Of a stretch of 6,044 bases of DNA, positions 1-5,324 are shown one piece after another. The notes beneath the pieces were generated by a model that was given only the letters and a program-made list of their open reading frames with translations, made no database searches and was not told where the DNA came from. The stretch lies in NCBI GenBank assembly GCA_905192625.1, contig CAJJLI010000154.1, positions 1 through 6,044 of the forward strand, read 5' to 3'. Positions within the stretch are counted from its first letter, which is position 1. Each line of letters opens with the position of its first letter. Origin of the DNA: an uncultured Clostridium sp. (lineage in GTDB: Bacteria; Bacillota; Clostridia; Lachnospirales; Lachnospiraceae). The position numbers and the translations under genes were made by a program.

Positions 1-361
1 TCGAAGCAGCAATTGCAGTTGTTGATGTATGTGGTCCAAATACTGCTACGATATCTTTATTGGATCCCATTTTATTCATCATGTTGATTGCTGTTGTCTG
101 ATCACTTTGATCATCCTCTAATACAAGTTGAATATCCTTACCAAGCACTCCACCAGCTTCATTAATCTCATCTGCAGCTAAGGTAAGTGCATTCTTCATA
201 TAATCGCCTCTACCAGCCATAGTACCAGTAGCCGAATATATAACACCGATTTTAATTGTATCTGCAGAACTCTTCGCTCCGTTTGCATCCCCTTTTGAAC
301 ATGCAACCATTCCCAATGTCATTGCCCCAATTAGTAAACCCGCAATCAATCTTCTTTTCAT
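1..361 (-). CDS. ABC transporter substrate-binding lipoprotein, LivJ/Peripla_BP_6 type (partial: N-terminal 120 codons)
   Basis: The gene runs off the left edge; 120 codons are visible. It begins MKRRLIAGLLIGAM, with a basic start, a hydrophobic stretch and a lipobox-like GMVAC whose Cys21 would be lipidated after signal cleavage, so the protein should be anchored outside the membrane. A Ser/Lys/Ala/Gly linker follows. From about residue 35 come motifs typical of branched-chain-amino-acid-type binding proteins: IKIGVIYSATG (36-46), AADEINEAGGVLGK (62-75), LVLEDDQSD (79-87) and VAVFGPHTS (105-113). The start is set by AGGAG at 370-374 (minus), 8 nt before the ATG. The ligand cannot be read: the family takes amino acids, amides, aromatic acids and others. 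Its promoter copies the operator layout of the neighbouring sugar-acid operon, which hints at co-regulation. Permease and ATPase genes would be expected further left. The family call is secure; the substrate is unknown. Confidence 0.9.
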   Translation of the reverse strand, partial: MKRRLIAGLLIGAMTLGMVACSKGDANGAKSSADTIKIGVIYSATGTMAGRGDYMKNALTLAADEINEAGGVLGKDIQLVLEDDQSDQTTAINMMNKMGSNKDIVAVFGPHTSTTAIAAS

Positions 362-492
362 AAACCATTCTCCTTTTTAATAAATAATCTTGGTCTTTTA
401 TAACTCGTTGTTTTTACTTCTTAAGATAAATACTTATCCTCTTCTGACGAATTACCACACCTTTCCTGCCATACGATAGGTTTACTACCTCA

Positions 493-504
493 CTGAAATA
501 TTAG
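493..504. promoter_or_regulatory. Operator copy A (CTGAAATATTAG)
   Basis: This copy matches the window consensus CTGATATATTAG at 11 of 12 positions and continues as GTTT, close to the GTTC after copies B and E. It lies in the predicted leader of the binding-protein gene, 77 bp centre to centre from copy B. It could act as an auxiliary or roadblock site. It is the weakest member of the set. Confidence 0.45.
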
Positions 505-569
505 TTTTGTTGCTAACTGCACAAACATTTTTACATAATATGTAGAATTTATTGTTGCTTTTTTAACAA

Positions 570-581
570 TTGATATATTAG
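570..581. promoter_or_regulatory. Operator copy B (TTGATATATTAG), over the start site of the binding-protein gene
   Basis: The copy plus three bases gives TGATATATTAGTTC (571-584), a 14-mer repeated exactly at 5070-5083 in front of the dehydrogenase operon. On the minus strand the 12-bp core begins 11 nt after the -10 hexamer. A palindromic ATATTAATAT (588-597) abuts it and overlaps the -10. The near-palindromic form and position fit a repressor such as the FCD-type GntR protein encoded at 5325-6023; that pairing is inference. Confidence 0.65.
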
Positions 582-592
582 TTCCTGATATT

Positions 593-622
593 AATATAGC
601 ATAATTGATGGTATAACGTCAA
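593..622 (-). promoter_or_regulatory. Predicted sigma-A promoter of the binding-protein gene (extended -10)
   Basis: On the minus strand, TTGACG (617-622) and TATATT (593-598) are separated by 18 nt, and TGC immediately precedes the -10 hexamer, giving an extended -10. Transcription would start near 586. The -35 continues as TTGACGTT, the same 8-mer found at the promoter of the dehydrogenase operon. An operator copy starts 11 nt after the -10, so a bound repressor would cover the start site. This is a sequence prediction only. Confidence 0.7.
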
Positions 623-639
623 TAATTTTATTTTTTATT

Positions 640-652
640 GTACAAAATGTAC
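640..652. repeat. Inverted repeat GTACA-N3-TGTAC upstream of the binding-protein promoter
   Basis: A perfect 5-bp inverted repeat with a 3-bp A-rich centre sits 18 bp upstream of the -35, centred about 60 bp before the predicted start. That is a common position for an activator site. It differs from the CTGATATATTAG motif. No protein can be assigned; chance occurrence in AT-rich DNA is possible. Confidence 0.35.
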
Positions 653-719
653 GTTTTTGTAATCACTTCTTATTTTTACCACTGTTTTCCTCTTGAAAAA
701 CACATTTTTACATATTCTT

Positions 720-731
720 CTAATATATCAG
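720..731. promoter_or_regulatory. Operator copy C (CTGATATATTAG on the minus strand)
   Basis: The 12-mer is identical to copy E and in the opposite orientation. It lies about 100 bp upstream of the -35 of the binding-protein promoter and just downstream of the uxuB stop codon. The next bases on the minus strand (AAG) match those beside copy D, giving TGATATATYAGAAG in both. It overlaps the 10-bp palindrome AGTAGCTACT (730-739). An upstream auxiliary operator is the simplest role. Confidence 0.55.
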
Positions 732-762
732 TAGCTACTTTTGAGCTATTTTATACTACTTA

Positions 763-2376
763 TTAAGCCAAGTATTTTTTTAATGTATTGCGAACGGCAC
801 CTTTTTCTGATACGAGCTCTGAAAAATAACCTTCTATCACTTCGCCAAGACCTACCCCATATAAGTTAACACCAAAAATTTTCTCATTTGATAAAATAGG
901 TTGTAATTTTTCATGAAAATCCATCGTACATCCAAGTGTAATTCCTTCCAGATATGGCATCAGAGTTCCTAACATAGGATCTGAACTTGGTTCAAACTCC
1001 TCTCCATTGTCGTCAATGGCTAACAGATAACGACACCATCCTGCCAGTGTTAAAGGAATTAATTTTAAGTCCGTTACATTCAAACAAACGCTTTCTTGAT
1101 ACGCCTTAATCGTTTCACCAAATCGTATTGCTAGTTTTTGCGAGGTATCTGTGGCAATACGTTGTGGAGTATCTGGCATAAACGGATTCGGTATTCGAAT
1201 ATTTAATACTTCATCGATAAAAGTTTTTGGTTGTATAATTTTCGGATTAACAACCACTGGCAATCCTTCATCATATCCAATCTTCTCAACCAATTTCTTA
1301 AGTTCATCGTCTTTCATTTCATCTGCAATTAATGTATGATTCAACAAACATCCAAAGATAGCAAGTGCTGTATGAAGCGGATTCAAACAGGTACAAACTT
1401 TCATTTTCTCAACCTTATCTACCGTCTCCTTATCCGTAAAGATGATTCCACCCTCTTCAAGGTTTGGTCTTCCATTAGGAAATGCATCTTCAATCACTAA
1501 ATATTGTGGTTCTTCTGCATTTACAAAAGGAGCAACATAGGTGTTTTTGCTTGTAACAATCGAATCCACGTTATGAAATCCACATTCTTTTAACATTTCT
1601 TTTACACTATCATCTGGTCTAGGGGTTATTTTATCTATCATACTCCACGGAAAGGCTACAAGATTTTTATCATTGATATACGTTAAGAATCCTTCTTCCA
1701 CCAATCCATTCTCTACCCACGCTTTTGCATAGGCAACGACTGTTTCATTTAATTTCGTTCCATTATGAGAACAATTGTCCATACTCACCATCGAAATCGC
1801 TAGTTTACCAGCTTGATATCTTTTATATAGCAATGCAACGATTTTACCGATATAACTAGAAGGTGAAACTGGACCTTTTATAAAATCATCTTTTACAGGA
1901 GCTAGGTAATATCCGTTAGAGTCATACAGGTTATATCCTTTTTCTGTAATTGTAAAACTAACCATTTGAAGGGATGGCGCTTTAAAAATATCATTTAATC
2001 GCGCCCAATCATTGGTACATTCTGTATTCACTGTTAGTGATTCAGCAATACTTGCAACAACCGTTTTTCCAATCGTGCCATCAGCTTTTAGCGTTACTAA
2101 GACACTTAAATTGTCGTTTGGTCGATACATTTTTTCTATAATCTCATAATCAAATCCTTCTGCGACGATAATTCCAGTGTTTGCTTTTCCTGCATTTAAA
2201 ATATTCTGCTGCACATTCGCTGGAAAAGCTCTAAAAAGATTCCCCGCCCCAAAATGAATCCACGTCGGATTTTGCATGGTAGACTCTTTCATTTGTTCGA
2301 TGTCAAATTGCGGTAATGAGAAACCAGCCTCTTCCCAGGCTTTTTTATTCGTTAAGTCTTCCTTTGATAACTTCAT
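763..2376 (-). CDS. uxuB: Mannitol dehydrogenase family oxidoreductase, probable D-fructuronate reductase (D-mannonate oxidoreductase)
   Basis: The 537-residue cytoplasmic enzyme is predicted to interconvert D-fructuronate and D-mannonate with NAD(H). The N-terminal nucleotide-binding motif is WIHFGAGNLFRAF (39-51). Family motifs follow: SMDNCSHNG (198-206), with the Asn expected near the active site, and FPWSMIDKITPRP (242-253), equivalent to the classic FPxTMVDRIxP signature. The segment KMKVCTCLNPLHTAL (324-338) replaces the usual MKLRxLNGxHS; Lys326, Asn332 and His335 are the likely catalytic residues, with one extra residue between Lys and Asn. It is longer than E. coli UxuB (about 486). 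The ATG at 2376 follows a near-ideal AGGAGG by 5 nt. It is the last of three same-strand genes; uxuA beside it makes the enzyme that consumes mannonate. Other polyol or tagaturonate reductases share the fold, but uxuA next door favours fructuronate. Confidence 0.88.
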   Translation of the reverse strand: MKLSKEDLTNKKAWEEAGFSLPQFDIEQMKESTMQNPTWIHFGAGNLFRAFPANVQQNILNAGKANTGIIVAEGFDYEIIEKMYRPNDNLSVLVTLKADGTIGKTVVASIAESLTVNTECTNDWARLNDIFKAPSLQMVSFTITEKGYNLYDSNGYYLAPVKDDFIKGPVSPSSYIGKIVALLYKRYQAGKLAISMVSMDNCSHNGTKLNETVVAYAKAWVENGLVEEGFLTYINDKNLVAFPWSMIDKITPRPDDSVKEMLKECGFHNVDSIVTSKNTYVAPFVNAEEPQYLVIEDAFPNGRPNLEEGGIIFTDKETVDKVEKMKVCTCLNPLHTALAIFGCLLNHTLIADEMKDDELKKLVEKIGYDEGLPVVVNPKIIQPKTFIDEVLNIRIPNPFMPDTPQRIATDTSQKLAIRFGETIKAYQESVCLNVTDLKLIPLTLAGWCRYLLAIDDNGEEFEPSSDPMLGTLMPYLEGITLGCTMDFHEKLQPILSNEKIFGVNLYGVGLGEVIEGYFSELVSEKGAVRNTLKKYLA

Positions 2377-2566
2377 TTGAACCTCCTCCCTAACTTTACA
2401 CCATTAATTTCATCTTCTTAAGATCAAATATTTTTTATTCATATCAGCTCATTCATTGACATTCCTTTATCCATTTATGAATGCTGCTTTTAATTATTTC
2501 TTTAATTTTGTTTCCGATCTTTTATTAAATTTATTTCATAGATTTCTCATACTTAATTTCTTTCAC

Positions 2567-2604
2567 TTGATTTCTTTTATAATTTTATTATTTGATTTCT
2601 TTTA
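2567..2604. repeat. Direct repeat in the uxuA-uxuB gap (TTGATTTCTTTTA, two copies)
   Basis: Exact 13-mers at 2567-2579 and 2592-2604 have a 25-bp period, with further degraded ACTTRATTTCTTTY copies at about 2551-2566. They lie in a 236-nt T-rich gap (2377-2612), A-rich in the mRNA, between the uxuA stop and uxuB. I see no hairpin-plus-T-run terminator and no convincing promoter here, so the two genes can be cotranscribed. The role is unknown. Confidence 0.55.
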
Positions 2605-2612
2605 CTTATTTT

Positions 2613-3662
2613 TCACTTAATCTTTTCTAGTTTTTCTAAGGTTTCCCAGATTCCATTTATATACGTAGCTCCTAGCGCTCTATCATACAAGCCATAACCT
2701 GGTCTACCAGTTTCACCCCAAATCATTCTTCCGTGGTCTGGTCTAATGTAACCGTTAAATCCATTTTTATGAAGGGCTCTTACGATAGCTACCATATCCA
2801 AACTTCCACATTCTGAGTAGTGTGCAGATTCTTCAAATCCACCCTCTAATAGTTTTACATTACGTAAATGTACAAAATGCACACGCTTCATTGCAGAGTA
2901 CTTATCCGCGAGCAATACCATATCATTTTCGCTAGATGCACCTAGAGACCCTGTGCATAGGGTAAGTCCATTGTATTCACTATTCACCAAGCCTAGCATA
3001 CGATCTAAGTTTTTCTCACCTGTTATAATTCTTGGTAATCCAAAAATACTCCAAGGTGGATCGTCCTCGTGAATTGCCATCTTAACATCTGCTTGTTCTG
3101 CAACTGGTATTATTTCTTTTAAGAAATATTCTAAATTCGCCCATAAATCTTCTTCGGTTGTCTTTGCATATTCATCAAATACTTGTTTTAGCGTTTCTTT
3201 GGTATAGCTTGAATCCCATCCTGGAAGCGTTAATTCACCAGTCAACGGATCCATTTTTTCTATTTGCTCTGCATAATATACAAGTGCTGTTGAACCATCT
3301 GCAAGTTCTTTGTCTAGCTGAGTTCTCGTCCAGTCAAACACTGGCATGAAGTTATAACATATAACTTTAATCCCTGCCTCACCAAGTCTTCTGATATTTT
3401 CTTTATAATTTTCTATGTACTTATCTCTTGTCGGTTTCCCTAACTTAATATCTTCATGCACAGGTACGCTTTCTATAACTTCAAATGCAAGATTTTCACC
3501 CTCTACCTGTTGTTTTAACTTTGCAATACTCTCTCTACTCCAAACTTCACCAACTGGTACATCATAAACTGCTGTAACAATTGTACTCATATTTGGTATC
3601 TGTCTGATTTTCTGTAGTGTTACAGCATCATCTTCTCCATACCATCGAAATGACATTTTCAT
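2613..3662 (-). CDS. uxuA: D-mannonate dehydratase
   Basis: The 349-residue enzyme dehydrates D-mannonate to 2-keto-3-deoxy-D-gluconate in the cytoplasm, in hexuronate catabolism. It begins MKMSFRWYG, a family hallmark, and has the xylose-isomerase-like TIM barrel. Likely metal (Mn2+/Fe2+) ligands are His198 in AIHEDDPP, Cys236 in LTLCTGSLG, His265 in VHFVHLRN and Asp309 in IRPDHGR; His310 and Tyr326 in [10 protein letters not shown] correspond to catalytic residues described for the streptococcal enzyme (from memory). Length is normal for Gram-positive UxuA and slightly shorter than in E. coli. AGGAG at 3672-3676 lies 9 nt before the ATG at 3662; the next ATG, at 3656, would be 15 nt away, so 3662 is preferred. 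It is flanked by 236-nt gaps on both sides. All key residues are present and I see no damage. Confidence 0.96.
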   Translation of the reverse strand: MKMSFRWYGEDDAVTLQKIRQIPNMSTIVTAVYDVPVGEVWSRESIAKLKQQVEGENLAFEVIESVPVHEDIKLGKPTRDKYIENYKENIRRLGEAGIKVICYNFMPVFDWTRTQLDKELADGSTALVYYAEQIEKMDPLTGELTLPGWDSSYTKETLKQVFDEYAKTTEEDLWANLEYFLKEIIPVAEQADVKMAIHEDDPPWSIFGLPRIITGEKNLDRMLGLVNSEYNGLTLCTGSLGASSENDMVLLADKYSAMKRVHFVHLRNVKLLEGGFEESAHYSECGSLDMVAIVRALHKNGFNGYIRPDHGRMIWGETGRPGYGLYDRALGATYINGIWETLEKLEKIK

Positions 3663-3747
3663 TGATTTTCGCTCCTCTTCTTTTTAATTTTCTTTCTCAA
3701 TTGATTTTCACTTATTTTATTGCTTCCATCTTTTCTTCTTTTGCTTG

Positions 3748-3816
3748 TTTTCGCTTTATGAAATAGCTTTATTTTTCACTTCATTTTCTTTTTATTTTTT
3801 CACTTTATGGAATAGC
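3748..3816. repeat. Imperfect direct repeat in the dehydrogenase-uxuA gap
   Basis: Two 20-mers, 3748-3767 and 3797-3816, match at 18 of 20 positions (core CTTTATGRAATAGC) with a 49-bp period. The 11-mer TTGCTTGTTTT also recurs at 3741-3751 and 3831-3841. They fill the 236-nt gap 3663-3898, which is strongly T-rich on the plus strand and A-rich in the mRNA. An apparent plus-strand frame through here is low-complexity and not a credible gene. No intrinsic terminator or promoter stands out. Confidence 0.55.
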
Positions 3817-3898
3817 CTAATTTATCTTTCTTGCTTGTTTTATTGCTTTATCTCTCATTTTATTTTTATAATTGTTTTATATATTTCCGTTTTCTCTG

Positions 3899-4921
3899 TT
3901 AATCTTCGAACTGAAGAACTATTTTTAATACATCTTGAGGATGTTCCTTAATCATTGCAAATGCTTCCATGACATCTTTGTAATTAAATACTTTTGTCAT
4001 CAACTGTTCCGGATGCAACGTACCATCTTCAAATCCAGCTATAACTTCATCAAAACAATCATTATTTAATCTAGATCCAACAATGGTTAATTCCTTTTTC
4101 GTAATATCTGCCATTGTTATTTCGGAAGGTTGATTTCTTAATCCGATTACAACTACTCGTCCCGCTGGGCTTGCTAATTGTACTGACTGCTCAAAAGAAG
4201 AAGGCACACAAACAGTATCAATTACTACAGGCATTCCTTCACCATCAGTAAAGTCTTTGATTCGATCCTCTAGATTTTCTTCACTGACAAGAACAATTTC
4301 ATCTGCTCCCATAGTTTTTGCTTTTTCTAATCGTTCCTTTACTAAGTCTGTCATCATAACAGTAGCACCGTTTCTTTTAGCAACCTGCATCGCACAGATA
4401 CCAATTGGACCACATCCCATAATCAATACTTTATCCCCTGTATGAACCTGCGCACGATTATTAATTTCAACACCTATGGTGTAAGGCTCTACAAGACCTA
4501 ACAACGATTTCTCAAAGTCTATATGAAACTTATGTATATTTTCTTCATCCGCTAATACGTATTCAGCAAAACCACCATCTCTATGTACACCAATAACTTC
4601 TAAGGTAGAACAAACATTATGTCGTCCAATTTTGCATGCGTAACATTCACCGCAGCTAACAACTGGGTCCACTGCAACTTTATCTCCCACTTTTACTTTT
4701 GTTACAGCAGATCCAACTTCTGTTACAATGCCGCCAAATTCATGACCTATAACTCTTGGGTAAGTTGCTAGTGAATTCGTTCCATTCCATATACCAATAT
4801 CAGAACCACAAATTCCACCTGAAGTAATTTTGACAATTACATCCTTGGGTTTTGCTATCTTAGGATTTGGAACATCCACAATTTCTACTTTAAAAGGCTC
4901 TATTACTTTTATCGCTTTCAT
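3899..4921 (-). CDS. Zinc-dependent medium-chain dehydrogenase, RspB / L-gulonate or L-idonate 5-dehydrogenase-like
   Basis: The 340-residue zinc alcohol dehydrogenase family member is predicted to oxidise a hydroxyl of a sugar acid or polyol. Numbered from the start chosen here, catalytic zinc ligands are Cys38 (GGICGSD), His60-Glu61 (IGHEFGG) and Glu145 (VEPY). The structural zinc set is Cys90, Cys93, Cys96 and Cys104. The Rossmann motif is GCGPIG (169-174); Asp192 at the end of the second strand (MMTDL) indicates NAD rather than NADP. The frame is open back to 4966, but AGGAG at 4929-4933 sits 7 nt before the ATG at 4921, and homologues normally start MKAIxV; the extra upstream residues are atypical. 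It is the first gene of a probable operon with uxuA and uxuB. The pairing suggests production of D-fructuronate from L-gulonate, but other aldonates or polyols are possible; the family is certain, the substrate is not. Confidence 0.88.
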   Translation of the reverse strand: MKAIKVIEPFKVEIVDVPNPKIAKPKDVIVKITSGGICGSDIGIWNGTNSLATYPRVIGHEFGGIVTEVGSAVTKVKVGDKVAVDPVVSCGECYACKIGRHNVCSTLEVIGVHRDGGFAEYVLADEENIHKFHIDFEKSLLGLVEPYTIGVEINNRAQVHTGDKVLIMGCGPIGICAMQVAKRNGATVMMTDLVKERLEKAKTMGADEIVLVSEENLEDRIKDFTDGEGMPVVIDTVCVPSSFEQSVQLASPAGRVVVIGLRNQPSEITMADITKKELTIVGSRLNNDCFDEVIAGFEDGTLHPEQLMTKVFNYKDVMEAFAMIKEHPQDVLKIVLQFED

Positions 4922-4928
4922 TTTCATT

Positions 4929-4933
4929 CTCCT
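4929..4933 (-). promoter_or_regulatory. Ribosome binding site that fixes the dehydrogenase start
   Basis: AGGAG on the minus strand is 7 nt from the ATG at 4921 and only 1 nt from the in-frame ATG at 4927, which is too close. It lies inside the longer open frame from 4966, which lacks its own Shine-Dalgarno sequence. The start at 4921 is therefore chosen. Confidence 0.8.
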
Positions 4934-4968
4934 TTTCAACGTCAAATAATTATTCAGGCAAAACACTT

Positions 4969-4980
4969 CTGATATATCAA
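4969..4980. promoter_or_regulatory. Operator copy D (CTGATATATCAA)
   Basis: TGATATATCA (4970-4979) is a perfect 10-bp palindrome, the most symmetrical copy in the window. On the minus strand TGATATATCAGAAG matches copy C and its flank at 13 of 14 positions. It lies inside the predicted operon leader, 100 bp centre to centre downstream of copy E, where it could act as a roadblock or looping partner. Confidence 0.55.
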
Positions 4981-5030
4981 TCTTGTATATTACTTAATTA
5001 ATCAGCATTTAAAAAATCTTAAATATACAC

Positions 5031-5052
5031 AAACCTATTGATTTAAAGGTTT
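5031..5052 (-). other. Small leader hairpin (AAACCT-N10-AGGTTT)
   Basis: A 6-bp stem with a 10-nt loop lies in the predicted untranslated leader of the dehydrogenase operon. It is not followed by a U-run in the transcript, so it is not a terminator. It could affect mRNA stability or be chance. Confidence 0.3.
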
Positions 5053-5068
5053 TCTTCCACTCACATAA

Positions 5069-5080
5069 CTGATATATTAG
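5069..5080. promoter_or_regulatory. Operator copy E (CTGATATATTAG), over the start site of the catabolic operon
   Basis: This is identical to copy C over 12 bp and, with its flank (5070-5083), identical to copy B over 14 bp. On the minus strand the core begins 11 nt after the -10 hexamer of the operon promoter, so a bound repressor would block initiation. The FCD-type GntR regulator encoded divergently is the obvious candidate binder, by inference. Confidence 0.68.
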
Positions 5081-5091
5081 TTCGTGTTTTA

Positions 5092-5120
5092 AATTTACCA
5101 TATGCATATTACAACGTCAA
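5092..5120 (-). promoter_or_regulatory. Predicted promoter of the dehydrogenase-uxuA-uxuB operon (extended -10)
   Basis: TTGACG (5115-5120) and TAAATT (5092-5097) on the minus strand are separated by 17 nt, with TGG just before the -10, giving an extended -10 that compensates for a 4-of-6 hexamer. The -35 continues as TTGACGTT, as in the binding-protein promoter. Predicted start is near 5085. It is the only convincing promoter for the three leftward genes. Confidence 0.68.
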
Positions 5121-5239
5121 TGTATAAAATATATATTATTTTTTTATATTTTTGTATATATTGCACAATTCTAATTGGTTATTTTTTACTATAAATTTTA
5201 TTTTATAACATTTCTTTTCTTGTTTTTCATTATTCATAT

Positions 5240-5268
5240 TTGATTTTTTGGGATTCATATGTTATGAT
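5240..5268 (+). promoter_or_regulatory. Predicted promoter of the GntR-family regulator gene (extended -10)
   Basis: TTGATT (5240-5245), a 17-nt spacer and TATGAT (5263-5268), preceded by TGT, form an extended -10 promoter. The start would be near 5275. Operator copy F begins 11 nt after the -10, the same geometry as at the two leftward promoters, which predicts autoregulation. Confidence 0.65.
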
Positions 5269-5279
5269 TAAGATGATTT

Positions 5280-5306
5280 GTGATATATTGATAACTAATA
5301 TATTAA
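5280..5306. promoter_or_regulatory. Tandem operator copies F (GTGATATATTGA) and G (CTAATATATTAA)
   Basis: Two motif copies, 5280-5291 and 5295-5306, are 15 bp apart centre to centre. Together they also form a larger imperfect dyad, TGATATATT with AATATATTA. Copy G shares AACTAATATAT with the minus-strand form of copies B and E. The pair lies between the predicted start of the regulator transcript and its ribosome binding site. Repression of its own gene is the likely role. Confidence 0.6.
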
Positions 5307-5324
5307 TCAAGAAAGGGCTGTAAA

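Larger units (their letters stand above)
362..762. other. 401-bp intergenic control region upstream of the binding-protein gene
   Basis: This stretch lies between the end of uxuB and the start of the lipoprotein gene, both read leftward. It holds a good minus-strand promoter (593-622), three copies of the 12-bp operator motif (493, 570, 720) and an inverted repeat upstream of the -35 (640-652). The predicted untranslated leader is about 225 nt (roughly 586 down to 362). The leader contains a small self-complementary element, GATAA-N4-TTATC, at 425-438. I found no convincing ORF in it and no known riboswitch that I can recognise. Downstream of uxuB there is a weak TAGCT-N7-AGCTA stem but no T-run, so I call no intrinsic terminator; readthrough from the operon into the transporter gene is possible. 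Confidence 0.7.
4922..5324. other. 403-bp divergent control region between the catabolic operon and the regulator gene
   Basis: The stretch is very AT-rich and carries two divergent promoters, leftward at 5092-5120 and rightward at 5240-5268. It also holds four operator copies (4969, 5069, 5280, 5295) and a predicted leader of about 163 nt for the leftward operon. The leader has one small hairpin (5031-5052). Apart from these, 5121-5239 is A/T tracts, which may act as an UP-like element for the leftward promoter. No gene is visible. Confidence 0.75.

Noticed and set aside
641..663. Possible cre site around TGTACGTTTTTGTA
   Set aside because: The arms do not keep the TGNAA/CA positions around the central CG, so it does not fit the consensus.
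730..762. Possible intrinsic terminator after uxuB
   Set aside because: There is only a 5-bp TAGCT/AGCTA stem and no following U-run on the minus-strand transcript; the self-complementary AGTAGCTACT alone is not a terminator.
1151..1339. 62-codon plus-strand open frame inside uxuB
   Set aside because: It lies antisense within a well-conserved enzyme gene, has no ribosome binding site and is low-complexity; it is a shadow frame.
3158..3349. 63-codon plus-strand open frame inside uxuA
   Set aside because: It is antisense to the conserved mannonate dehydratase reading frame with no supporting signals.
3745..3951. 68-codon plus-strand frame encoding a Phe/Leu/Ser-rich, membrane-like peptide
   Set aside because: Its hydrophobic look comes from the T-rich repeat spacer, it overlaps the 3' end of the dehydrogenase gene, and it has no Shine-Dalgarno sequence.
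4257..4445. 62-codon plus-strand open frame inside the dehydrogenase gene
   Set aside because: It is antisense to the zinc dehydrogenase Rossmann region; a shadow frame.
4906..4921. Possible catabolite-responsive (cre) element, ATGAAAGCGATAAAAG, at the dehydrogenase start codon
   Set aside because: It matches 14 of 16 positions of the cre consensus as I recall it but lacks the conserved C of the closing CA, and it is explained by the conserved codons MKAIK; not strong enough to call.
4938..4945. Third copy of the TTGACGTT -35 octamer, just upstream of the dehydrogenase ribosome binding site
   Set aside because: A promoter using it would put the -10 inside the start of the gene and no suitable hexamer is there; probably chance.
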